A stretch of DNA of 17,588 nucleotides. Origin: Chloroflexota bacterium. GTDB lineage: Bacteria; Chloroflexota; Dehalococcoidia; Lucifugimonadales; UBA3495. The DNA lies in the NCBI GenBank assembly GCA_022562335.1, contig JADFPM010000023.1, positions 1 through 17,588 on the forward strand, written 5' to 3'. The first letter of the stretch is position 1; each line of letters opens with the position of its first letter. Of the stretch, positions 1 to 6,618 are shown piece after piece. A model generated the notes under the pieces. It was not told the origin of the DNA and made no database searches. It saw only the letters and a program-made list of their open reading frames with translations. The translations under genes and the position numbers were made by a program.

Positions 1-361
1 CGCCCACCCGATGGATCTCCAAGTCCTGCAACTCCTGCTTCACCCGCGTGAGATCGGCGATACGCCGGTCCACATCCTCCAGCTTCCCACGAACCACCTC
101 GCGGAAACCATCCTGAAAATCGTCGCAGCTCTTGCTGGCGGCCCACCGCACCAACTCCGCCGCCTCGGGCAAAGACATATCCAACGCCCTGGCCCGGCGA
201 ATTATCTCCAGACGGCGCACGTCGGCGTCACTGTAGAGGCGGTAACCGGCGGAGCTGCGTTGAGGATGGGGAAGGGTACCCACCGCCTCGTAATGCCGGA
301 TGGTCTTGGCAGGTACACCGGTCACCTTGGCCAACTGTCCTATGGTCAGTGTTTTATCCAT
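1..361 (-). CDS. MerR-family transcriptional regulator, N-terminal 120 residues (cut by window edge)
   Basis: The gene starts with ATG at 361 on the minus strand and runs off the left edge, so only about 120 residues are visible. Residues 4-70 are a MerR winged-helix DNA-binding domain (TIGQLAKVTGVPAKTIRHYE, then GYRLYSDADVRRLEII). The long dimerisation helix begins near residue 88. Cys79 sits at the end of the DNA-binding region, where ZntR/MerR/CadR-type metal sensors carry a conserved metal-ligand cysteine. The C-terminal metal loop is outside the window, so the metal cannot be assigned. The upstream promoter has the stretched 19-bp spacer and dyad typical of this family, which implies autoregulation. 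It is transcribed divergently from aroE and probably unrelated to it in function. Family assignment is secure; metal sensing is inferred from Cys79 and the operator. Confidence 0.9.
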   Translation of the reverse strand, partial: MDKTLTIGQLAKVTGVPAKTIRHYEAVGTLPHPQRSSAGYRLYSDADVRRLEIIRRARALDMSLPEAAELVRWAASKSCDDFQDGFREVVRGKLEDVDRRIADLTRVKQELQDLEIHRVG

Positions 362-376
362 TACTGATCTCTGCAT

Positions 377-407
377 AGAATAAACCTTCCAGTGACTGGA
401 ATGTCAA
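377..407 (-). promoter_or_regulatory. MerR-type promoter and operator for the MerR gene
   Basis: Read on the minus strand, a -35 TTGACA (402-407) and a -10 TATTCT (377-382) are separated by exactly 19 bp. The spacer holds a perfect dyad, TTCCAGT-G-ACTGGAA (387-401). An over-long 19-20 bp spacer centred on a dyad is the hallmark of promoters that MerR-family activators untwist. The half-sites resemble those in CueR/ZntR-type promoters. Transcription would start near 370, leaving a leader of only about 9 nt before the ATG at 361. Confidence 0.85.
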
Positions 408-429
408 CCCGCGTCGACTGCCTCACGCC

Positions 430-458
430 TTGTTGGCCAACCCGGCGGCTAGTATACT
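430..458 (+). promoter_or_regulatory. candidate sigma70-type promoter for aroE
   Basis: TATACT at 453-458 is a good -10 element, and TTGTTG at 430-435 is a weak -35 with a 17-bp spacer. The predicted start point lies about 43 nt before the aroE ATG. The -35 match is poor, so this is tentative. Confidence 0.4.
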
Positions 459-507
459 CGGCCCTGACCCCACGGACAGGTGAAAGCAAGAACGTGACCA
501 AATATCC

Positions 508-1374
508 ATGACCTCCCGCCTTGGCATCATCGGTCATCCCATCGGTCATTCCATCTCGCCCGTGTTTCAGCAGGCGGCGCTGGACCATCTGGGCATCGAC
601 GCCACCTATCAGGCGTGGGAAGTGGCGCCCGTTGACGTCGGCGGATTTGTCGGTGGCCTCCGGGAGCCGGGGACCCTGGGCATCAACGTCACCTTGCCCC
701 ACAAAGAGGCGGTGATGCCTTTCCTGGACGAAGTCGACGATTGGGCCACCGCCGCCGGCGCGGTCAACACCATAGTCAACCGCCAGGTAAATGGCCAGCC
801 TAGGCTTACCGGCCACAATACCGACGGCACGGGCTTTTTGAGGGCATTGCGGGAGGAAACCGGCTTCACGGCCCAGGGACGCCGCATTTTGGTTCTGGGG
901 GCCGGAGGGGCCGCCAGGGGGGTGGTCCTGGCCCTGAGCCGGGAGTCCGCCGCCGGCCTGATCATCGCCAACCGGACCGTGTCTCGGGCCCACCTATTGG
1001 CCCAACTGGCCGCGGACAACGGAATAGAATCCGCCGCGATTCCCCTGACCGGCCACGAACTTGACACCGCCGTCCAATCAGCGGACCTGATCGTGAATTG
1101 CACCACCATGGGCATGGCCCACGGCCCAGCCGAAGGCGGCTCTCCCCTCGATAGCACCCAGATTCCCTCAACGGTTCTGATAAACGACCTGGTGTATAAT
1201 CCCAGGGAGACTCCCCTGTTGCGGGAGGCCCGTCTAGCCGGCGCCCAGACCCTGGGCGGGATCCATATGCTGGTCTACCAAGGGGCGGCATCATTCGAGA
1301 TGTGGACCGGTCAACCGGCCCCGGTTTCAGTGATGCTGGAAGCCGCGCTGCGGGCAATGGAGTCCCGCAGTTGA
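508..1374 (+). CDS. aroE: shikimate dehydrogenase
   Basis: The 288-residue product reduces 3-dehydroshikimate to shikimate with NADPH, in the cytoplasmic aromatic amino acid pathway. The substrate-binding motif GHPIGHSISP is at residues 9-18. The strand ending in NVTLPHK (60-66) supplies the catalytic lysine Lys66, and NTDGTGF (104-110) supplies the paired aspartate Asp106. The Rossmann dinucleotide loop GAGGAARG is at 131-138. The C-terminal MLVYQGAASFEMWTG segment is also typical. Length matches the family (about 270-290). The ATG at 508 has no good Shine-Dalgarno site; it is chosen because the conserved N-terminus begins two to four residues later. aroC follows 195 bp downstream on the same strand, so the two form a pathway cluster, possibly one operon. 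Confidence 0.96.
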   Translation: MTSRLGIIGHPIGHSISPVFQQAALDHLGIDATYQAWEVAPVDVGGFVGGLREPGTLGINVTLPHKEAVMPFLDEVDDWATAAGAVNTIVNRQVNGQPRLTGHNTDGTGFLRALREETGFTAQGRRILVLGAGGAARGVVLALSRESAAGLIIANRTVSRAHLLAQLAADNGIESAAIPLTGHELDTAVQSADLIVNCTTMGMAHGPAEGGSPLDSTQIPSTVLINDLVYNPRETPLLREARLAGAQTLGGIHMLVYQGAASFEMWTGQPAPVSVMLEAALRAMESRS

Positions 1375-1461
1375 TCCATTGACCGATAGACAAGTCAACC
1401 CCGCGTGCATGTTTTTATGAAAATCCGGTCATACGCTCAAAAGAATATGTCATGCTGAACC

Positions 1462-1481
1462 CGCCCTTGCGCAGAAGGGCG
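1462..1481. repeat. short inverted repeat in the aroE-aroC gap
   Basis: CGCCCTT (1462-1468) and AAGGGCG (1475-1481) form a perfect 7-bp stem with a 6-nt loop. No T-run follows, so it is not a clear terminator. The surrounding bases (CTGAACCCGCC, then GCGAAGG) resemble the reverse complement of the element near 2820-2860. This suggests two copies of a dispersed intergenic repeat family. The rest of the 195-bp gap shows no gene. Confidence 0.5.
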
Positions 1482-1569
1482 AAGGGTGACACTGATTGAC
1501 TTGCACAGGGACCAGTTGACCCGCAATCTCAACGAACACAACAGCCAGTACTGCATTGAGGAAATCTAG

Positions 1570-2763
1570 ATGATCCGGTTTTTCACCGCGGGCGAATCCC
1601 ATGGCCCCGGTTTGGTTATCATCGTCGAGGGCATCCCGGCGGGCCTCACTTTGGACGAAGACTATATCGAAGTCCAACTGGGCCGCCGCCAAAAGGGCTA
1701 TGGCCGTGGCGGGCGAATGCTCATAGAGCAGGACCACGCCACCATAATTTCCGGTGTCAGACACGGCCGGACCCTGGGCAGCCCCATAGGCATGACCATG
1801 GAGAACAAGGACTGGGTCAACTGGCAGCAGTCCATGTCCATCACCGAAGTGGAGAACAAGCCGGATTACGATCCCGAAGATGCCCGTTCACAGCGGGTCA
1901 CCCGCATCCGTCCCGGCCACGCCGACCTCCCTGGCGCCATCAAGTACGGGTTTGACGACGTACGCAACGTCTTGGAGAGGGCCAGCGCCCGGGAGACCGC
2001 CGCCCGGGTGGCCGCCGGCGCCGTGGCCATCCGGCTGTTGGAAGAGTTTGGCATAACGATGCACAGCCACGTCATCTCGATCGGAGGCGTGTCGGCCGAA
2101 ATCCCGGAGTCCATCGACTGGCAGGCCGTGGAAGAGTCCCCCGTGCGCTGCGCCGACCCCGAGGCCGCGGCCCGCATGATGACGGAGATAGACTCCGCCA
2201 AGGAAGCCGGCGACACCGTGGGAGGCACCGTGGAGGTCATCGCCGAAAACGTGCCCATCGGGTTGGGCTCCCACGTCCACTGGGACCGTAAGATCGACGG
2301 CCTGGTGGCCCAGGCCCTCATGTCGATCAATGCGGTTAAATTCGTATCCGTGGGCCCCGGCTCGGAGGTCGTCGAATGGCGCGGCTCCCAGGTACACGAT
2401 GTGATCGAGCCGGTGACCGATCTGGACCATCCCTGGCAACGGAAAACCAACCGGCTGGGCGGTACCGAGGGCGGTATGACCAACGGCATGCCCCTGGTGG
2501 CCCGGTTCGGCATAAAACCCATCGCCACCATGGTCAATCCCCTTCCATCGGTGGACCTGGACACGGGTGAGCGCGTGCAAGCCCACTTCGAGCGCTCCGA
2601 CGTTTGTCAGGTACCTCCGGCGGGAGTGATCGGGGAGTCGATGATGGCCCTGGTGCTGGCCAATGCCTTCGCCGAGAAGTTCGGTGGCGACTCGGTGGAA
2701 GAGATGCGCCGGAATTATCAGGGTTACCTGAAGACCACCGGTCCCCGCAAATTATACCGGTAG
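1570..2763 (+). CDS. aroC: chorismate synthase
   Basis: The 397-residue product converts 5-enolpyruvylshikimate-3-phosphate to chorismate using reduced FMN, the last step of the shared shikimate pathway. Recognisable signatures are GESHGPG at 8-14, GYGRGGRM at 43-50 with IEQD following, RPGHADLPG at 114-122, RASARETAARVAAGA at 137-151, and the C-terminal GGTEGGMTNGMP stretch that binds FMN and phosphate. Length is normal for the family. The ATG at 1570 is preceded by GAGGAA about 8 nt upstream, which supports this start. It follows aroE on the same strand. The gap after the stop (2764-3022) holds a repeat and the selenoprotein promoter, and I see no hairpin-plus-T terminator directly after aroC. 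Confidence 0.97.
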   Translation: MIRFFTAGESHGPGLVIIVEGIPAGLTLDEDYIEVQLGRRQKGYGRGGRMLIEQDHATIISGVRHGRTLGSPIGMTMENKDWVNWQQSMSITEVENKPDYDPEDARSQRVTRIRPGHADLPGAIKYGFDDVRNVLERASARETAARVAAGAVAIRLLEEFGITMHSHVISIGGVSAEIPESIDWQAVEESPVRCADPEAAARMMTEIDSAKEAGDTVGGTVEVIAENVPIGLGSHVHWDRKIDGLVAQALMSINAVKFVSVGPGSEVVEWRGSQVHDVIEPVTDLDHPWQRKTNRLGGTEGGMTNGMPLVARFGIKPIATMVNPLPSVDLDTGERVQAHFERSDVCQVPPAGVIGESMMALVLANAFAEKFGGDSVEEMRRNYQGYLKTTGPRKLYR

Positions 2764-2818
2764 TTCGGGTTTTCAGCCTCGACTAAGAATAGATCTCTAT
2801 CCGTCTATCCAAGATGGA

Positions 2819-2862
2819 GCATCCTTCGTCCGCCGAAGGCGGGTCAGGACAGGCTTGTCGAA
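2819..2862. repeat. dispersed intergenic repeat with small hairpin
   Basis: The segment carries the stem CCGCC-GAA-GGCGG (2830-2842), then a GTCAGGACAGGCTTGTCGAA stretch that is itself partly palindromic. Read on the minus strand it gives CTGACCCGCC and CGAAGG, similar to the element at 1451-1487. Repeats of this general style are common between genes in some Chloroflexota drafts, from memory. No coding potential is seen here. Confidence 0.45.
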
Positions 2863-2954
2863 CCCACTTTTGAGCTGGTCACCACATGGTCTGCGGCCAC
2901 CGCCAGCGTTCGGTTAAAGCCGCCGTTTCAGGTACCTCAGCAGGCGTGGGCTGG

Positions 2955-2982
2955 TTGACTTCTGGTGTTTTTAAGCTAAACT
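2955..2982 (+). promoter_or_regulatory. sigma70-type promoter for the selenoprotein gene
   Basis: TTGACT (2955-2960) and TAAACT (2977-2982) are separated by 16 bp, matching the consensus at five and four of six positions. The predicted start near 2989 gives a leader of about 34 nt before the ATG at 3023, which contains the AGGAGG site. Confidence 0.6.
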
Positions 2983-3009
2983 GGGAAACAACCTGAATAT
3001 CAGGGGTCT

Positions 3010-3015
3010 AGGAGG
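3010..3015 (+). promoter_or_regulatory. Shine-Dalgarno site that sets the selenoprotein start
   Basis: A full AGGAGG lies 7 nt before the ATG at 3023. It places initiation 14 codons upstream of the in-frame TGA. No comparable site precedes the alternative Met codon at 3092. This is one of the main reasons to treat the TGA as a sense codon. Confidence 0.85.
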
Positions 3016-3022
3016 CGTTCAC

Positions 3023-3304
3023 ATGGAAGGAAAAGTACAGTTGGAGATCACCTACTGCGTACCTTGACAGCATCTTGCTACCGCCACGTGGATGGCGACT
3101 GAGTTCTTCCGGGCTTATGGCCCAGACGCAGCGATAACCATTTCCCCCCGCGGCCAGGGAATCATGGAAGTGTTCCTGGATGGCGAGAGGATCTTCGACA
3201 AGAAGGGCGAAGGCAACATCTATCCTGACCTGGCTAGGGTCCGGGAGATGAAGAAGGTGATCGCGGCGAAGATCGAGACCCTTCAGCCCGCTCCCGCAGA
3301 CTAA
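3023..3304 (+). CDS. SelT/SelW/SelH (Rdx) family selenoprotein with in-frame UGA selenocysteine
   Basis: Read from ATG 3023 to TAA 3302-3304 with TGA 3065-3067 as selenocysteine, this gives 93 residues. The N-terminus is a beta strand, VQLEITY, leading into Cys12-Val-Pro-Sec15. That is the CxxU redox motif of the thioredoxin-like Rdx family at its usual place. A helix follows (HLATATWMATEFFRAYG), then a strand pair, ITISPRGQGIMEVFLDG and ERIFDKKGEG, as in SelW-like proteins. The role is probably a thiol/selenol oxidoreductase; the partner is unknown. The frame stays open for 78 codons after the TGA and keeps the family fold. It has its own promoter, AGGAGG site and terminator, so it appears monocistronic. 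A normal gene caller would begin at Met24 (3092) and lose the active site. The alternative is a Cys-to-stop mutation (pseudogene), less likely given the CxxU position and the hairpin. Confidence 0.88.
3082..3097 (+). promoter_or_regulatory. candidate bacterial SECIS hairpin
   Basis: CGCCA (3082-3086) and TGGCG (3093-3097) pair perfectly around the 6-nt loop CGTGGA. The loop begins 19 nt after the UGA, within the 16-37 nt range described for bacterial SECIS elements. It has a G within its first two bases, as the consensus asks. The stem is short and the lower part does not pair cleanly, so this is a good but not perfect match for a SelB-binding element. Confidence 0.6.
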
Positions 3305-3335
3305 ATCCCTTCGGGGAACCAAGAAGCGGTAACAA

Positions 3336-3363
3336 ACAGCCCCTCCTTCACAGGAGGGGCTGT
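3336..3363. terminator. bidirectional rho-independent terminator between the selenoprotein gene and tmk
   Basis: ACAGCCCCTCC (3336-3346) and GGAGGGGCTGT (3353-3363) make a perfect 11-bp stem with a 6-nt loop. It is followed by ACTTTTG on the plus strand and TTGTT on the minus strand. It lies 31 nt after the selenoprotein stop. The tmk stop codon (3348-3350) falls in the loop, so one arm (3353-3363) is also the last tmk codons. It serves both convergent genes. Confidence 0.85.
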
Positions 3364-3962
3364 ACTTTTGCCCATATTTCTTCGGCCAGTTGAGCCCTGG
3401 GCAGGGAACCGTCCAAGACCAGCCAATCCGGCCCCCTCTCTTTGGCCTGTTCCACCTGCTCAAGATACCCCTGCCTCACCTTTCGGTAGAACTCCACCGG
3501 CGCCGCGTCGAAATTATCCCGTGCCCGGCCCCCTTTTCTGCCTCTGCCAACCTCGGGAGAAACATCTAAGAATACCGTCAGGTCCGGCGCCAACCCGCCG
3601 GTAGCTCCCTGGTTGGCCTGATTTACCAACGTCAAGTCCAAACCCCGGCCATGGCTCTGGTAGGCCACGGTTGATGCAACGTACCGGTCTGCCAGCACCG
3701 TGACGCCATCCTGCAGGGCCGGGCGGATGACCTGCTCCACCAACTGGGCCCTGGCGGCATTGAAGAGGTAAAGCTCGGTGAGGGGGTAAAGTCCTGGACG
3801 GCGTTTGACCCAACGGCGCAATGTTTCGCCCAGGGGCGTGCCTCCCGGCTCGTGAGTCAAAAGGGCGAGAATCTCCCGGCTGACCAAACGGCGGTACAAC
3901 GCCCGGGCCTGGGTGCTCTTGCCCGAGCCGTCGATGCCTTCAAATACTATAAATGCTGCCAC
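3348..3962 (-). CDS. tmk: thymidylate kinase
   Basis: The 204-residue product phosphorylates dTMP to dTDP for DNA synthesis. The P-loop FEGIDGSGKST spans residues 7-17. The dTMP-binding EPGGTPLGE is at 38-46, and the DRY motif ADRYVASTVAYQ begins at 91. The lid is arginine-rich (GRGRKGGRARD, 139-149). The P-loop without an arginine after Asp11, together with a basic lid, is like the E. coli-type enzymes. The start is GTG at 3962 with AAGG about 8 nt upstream; no ATG fits the conserved N-terminus. It is the last gene of the minus-strand operon, 41 nt after the R3H ATPase stop. Its C-terminus is encoded inside the terminator hairpin. Confidence 0.95.
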   Translation of the reverse strand: MAAFIVFEGIDGSGKSTQARALYRRLVSREILALLTHEPGGTPLGETLRRWVKRRPGLYPLTELYLFNAARAQLVEQVIRPALQDGVTVLADRYVASTVAYQSHGRGLDLTLVNQANQGATGGLAPDLTVFLDVSPEVGRGRKGGRARDNFDAAPVEFYRKVRQGYLEQVEQAKERGPDWLVLDGSLPRAQLAEEIWAKVQPLL

Positions 3963-4003
3963 TGGCGACCTTGAGCTAAAGGGCCGGGATCAAAACCTAG
4001 GGC

Positions 4004-5647
4004 TTAGGGCTTGTAGAACATGACGCAGCGCTCCGGGTCCCGGCCGTGGCTGATCGACGACAGGCTATACCGCTGCCCCAATATATGCTGCAGGCGGCGC
4101 ACGTAGGAACGCTGGGGAGTCAACTTAATGGAACTCTCTCCGCCCAGCACCCGCTGGGCCGCTTCCTCGGCCTCTTGCAAAGCGCGCTCCAAGGTGGCCT
4201 TGAACTCTTCCTCCGACGGTTGTGACCCGTTGCCAAAGCCCCTCCCCTCCCTGGTCAGGGTGTGAAGGAAGTCTTGCACCTGGGGCATGGTGTTCTTACG
4301 CAGTACGTACACCGGCGTGCCCGCCGATTCGGCCGACTTGACCAGGTGGCTGCCCCTGCGGTAATGGGTCTTGGTGGTGAGGACCGCGTCGGCCCGGCGA
4401 AGCTCGTTCACCACTTCCACCGGGATTCCAGCTTCGGCGACGGCGGCCTCCAACTTGTCTCGGCCAACGCCAAAGAGAAACACCCGGAGGTCCTTCTCGG
4501 GAGCGTTCGCGCCGCCGGTCTCACTCCTGGTCTCGGCCTCGGCCACGCCGTTCCCGTGCTGCCTTGAAGGGGATGACTTTCCCCGCCGGATCCCATCGGC
4601 CGACCAGGGCGCCGTGGTCGTCTCGCTGCGCCGGGGTGTTTCCTGGTCCCGGTGCACCTCGCCGTTTTCGTCCAGCCAGCGAATCTCAGAAGCTATGGGA
4701 AAGCCTCGCAACCATTGGTCTACAGCGTGGGTCACATCTTCGTGTACCGCCAAGCGTTCCCAGCTTTGTATCTCCACCACCACGTCAAAGGTCGGTGGTG
4801 ATTTCCGTTCCAGCACCGTCTTTTGAGTGCCCCGGTGGCGGGCTTCCTGATCGCCCAGGGTAACGGTCTGAATGCCGCCCACCAGGTCGGACAGAGTCGG
4901 GTTCATGATCAGGTTGTCTAGAGTATTGCCGTGGGCGGTGGCCACCAGTTGAACTCCCCGCTCCGCGATGCTGCGGGCCGCGGCGGCCTCTTCTTCGGTG
5001 CCCATCTCGTCGATGATGATGACTTCCGGCATATGGTTTTCCACCGCTTCGATCATCACCGCATGCTGACGGGAGGGGGTGGTCACCTGCATTCGCCGGG
5101 AACGGCCGATGGCCGCGTGCGGAACGTCTCCGTCTCCGGCGATCTCGTTGGACGTGTCGACGATCACCACCCTTTTCCCGGCTTCCACGGACAAAACCCG
5201 GGCTATTTCCCGTAGCATCGTGGTCTTGCCTACACCCGGACGTCCCAGCAACAGGATGTTCTTACCGGAGAAGGCCAGGTCTTCGATGATCTTTATGGTT
5301 CCGAACACCGCGCGGCCCACCCGGCAGGTGACCCCCACCACTTGGCCCCGGCGGTTGCGGATGGCGGAAATACGGTGCAACGTCCGTTCGATCCCGGCTC
5401 TGTTGTCGTCGCCGAATTCCCCCACTCGTTGAATCACCTCATCCAGGTCTTCCCGCACGACCTCGGCCTGGTCCAGCTCCACGTCGCCGCTGGAGAACCT
5501 GGCTTCAGGAGGCCGCCCCAGGTCCAAGACCACCTCCAGCAGTGTGTCCAAATCTTCACGGCCGCGCAGGGCCTCCGCCACGGCCGGAGGCAGAATCTCC
5601 AACAGTTGGTTCAACTCAAGATCCAACATATTCCTGTCCGTAATCAA
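4004..5647 (-). CDS. SpoIIIAA/Ycf45-type AAA ATPase with C-terminal R3H domain
   Basis: The 547-residue product has an ATPase core at about 85-300: Walker A GRPGVGKTT (135-143), VIVDTSNEIAGDGD (161-174), Walker B VIIIDEMG (209-216), and the ATAHGNT motif near 236-242. A low-complexity polar linker follows at about 330-385. A second small domain occupies about 386-470 (RVFLFGVGRDKLEAAV). The C-terminus (505-547) is an R3H domain, with the Arg-x3-His motif at RRLQH (517-521), which binds single-stranded nucleic acid in other proteins. The architecture is known in cyanobacteria, plastids (Ycf45), Firmicutes and Chloroflexota. Its function is unsettled, perhaps a nucleic-acid motor or RNA factor. 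The start is TTG at 5647, supported by GGAGG 7 nt upstream; ATG at 5629 is the alternative. The gene begins 2 nt after the GNAT-like stop, so they are co-transcribed. Confidence 0.9.
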   Translation of the reverse strand: MITDRNMLDLELNQLLEILPPAVAEALRGREDLDTLLEVVLDLGRPPEARFSSGDVELDQAEVVREDLDEVIQRVGEFGDDNRAGIERTLHRISAIRNRRGQVVGVTCRVGRAVFGTIKIIEDLAFSGKNILLLGRPGVGKTTMLREIARVLSVEAGKRVVIVDTSNEIAGDGDVPHAAIGRSRRMQVTTPSRQHAVMIEAVENHMPEVIIIDEMGTEEEAAAARSIAERGVQLVATAHGNTLDNLIMNPTLSDLVGGIQTVTLGDQEARHRGTQKTVLERKSPPTFDVVVEIQSWERLAVHEDVTHAVDQWLRGFPIASEIRWLDENGEVHRDQETPRRSETTTAPWSADGIRRGKSSPSRQHGNGVAEAETRSETGGANAPEKDLRVFLFGVGRDKLEAAVAEAGIPVEVVNELRRADAVLTTKTHYRRGSHLVKSAESAGTPVYVLRKNTMPQVQDFLHTLTREGRGFGNGSQPSEEEFKATLERALQEAEEAAQRVLGGESSIKLTPQRSYVRRLQHILGQRYSLSSISHGRDPERCVMFYKP

Positions 5648-5649
5648 CC

Positions 5650-6618
5650 TCAGGCCTCCACGGCGGCCATGCTGTAGCTAAATTTCTGCGTGGCCACCGT
5701 TTTGGCCGATATGCCGTATTCGGCTGTCTCCCGGAATCCTTTCCGGAGCAACAGGTCCCTCGTTGTTTCCTGGTAATCGGGAACCAGCCATTTTTGCGGC
5801 CCCGGTTGGGCCAAGACCCGGCTAACCATCACCGGCAACAATTCGGGGTGGTCCGGGTGGATCATTACCTCGCAGTGGGATTCCCCATGGTAGGCCCACA
5901 ATGCAGCCCAGCCGGTTAACCTATCTGTATGGGCCGCCACCCATTCCAGGCCCCGGCAGGACTCCTGAGAGTCTCTCCACTGGTCCAGGGTGAATCCAAG
6001 ACCCACCCGCACCTGTTGGGGAGTGGCGGCGGAAAATAGCTGGAACAGCCCGTGGGTGTCTTGTGGGAACCTGTCCCGTACAATGCCCGCGTCCGTATTG
6101 TCATTTCCACCGGGTACTTCGACAACACCGCATCCTGCCCCAGGGAGGGCGTTCCCTTCGACCTGGGCGTTCCCTTCCAGCAGAACCTCGTTGAAGTAGT
6201 GGAAAAATCCGGCTCGCTGGGCGATGCCGGCCACCTCGCTTCCGGACGAACACCGCAGAAACACCCTTTCCGCGCCCCTCTCTCTGGCCGATTGGACCAG
6301 ATTATCCAGGAGGGCCGGATAGATCTCTTCTTGGAGGTGGAGAAGCGGGTTAGACCCACATAGATACAGATAATCTATCTCCCAGGCCTTGGGGCCGCCG
6401 AGGATCCGGGCTGAACCCACTGCTCCCAGGTGAGCGCCATCCCGCCACACCTGAGTCACCCTGTCCTGCCGCTGAATCAGCGCGTCCTTCCAGAATGAGA
6501 CTGACCCAAATCCGCGGGATGACGGACCGCCTCGCCTGGCACAGGCCAGGTTAGGGCCTTTCAGCTCGTGGAACACGAAGCCGCGAAGGGCGTCGCTGAT
6601 TCGCAATGCCGGGATCAT
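5650..6618 (-). CDS. GNAT-like acetyltransferase-fold protein, function unknown
   Basis: The 322-residue product is not one I can name. Its first half has GNAT-like spacing: a strand (RVTQVWRDGAHLGAVGSARI), an acidic strand (WEIDYLYLCG), a helix (LLDNLVQSARERGAERVFLR), then VAGIAQRAGFFHYFNEVLL, which resembles the end of a GNAT domain. The second half (about 210-322) repeats this style, with VMIHPDHPELLPVMVSRVL and DLLLRKGFRETAEYG, suggesting a tandem GNAT. No clear acetyl-CoA loop Q/RxxGxG/A is visible in either half, so catalysis is doubtful. The ATG at 6618 overlaps the pdxT stop by 4 nt (ATGA), which indicates translational coupling. Its place between pdxT and the R3H ATPase gives no clear function. 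Confidence 0.75.
   Translation of the reverse strand: MIPALRISDALRGFVFHELKGPNLACARRGGPSSRGFGSVSFWKDALIQRQDRVTQVWRDGAHLGAVGSARILGGPKAWEIDYLYLCGSNPLLHLQEEIYPALLDNLVQSARERGAERVFLRCSSGSEVAGIAQRAGFFHYFNEVLLEGNAQVEGNALPGAGCGVVEVPGGNDNTDAGIVRDRFPQDTHGLFQLFSAATPQQVRVGLGFTLDQWRDSQESCRGLEWVAAHTDRLTGWAALWAYHGESHCEVMIHPDHPELLPVMVSRVLAQPGPQKWLVPDYQETTRDLLLRKGFRETAEYGISAKTVATQKFSYSMAAVEA

Noticed and set aside
1888..2586. Two 232-residue minus-strand ORFs opposite aroC
   Set aside because: They are antisense shadows of a well-conserved gene in GC-rich DNA, with no recognisable protein features.
3092..3304. A 70-residue ORF starting at Met24 of the selenoprotein frame
   Set aside because: It lacks a ribosome site and would begin after the CxxU motif; the AGGAGG at 3010-3015 supports the upstream start with UGA recoding.
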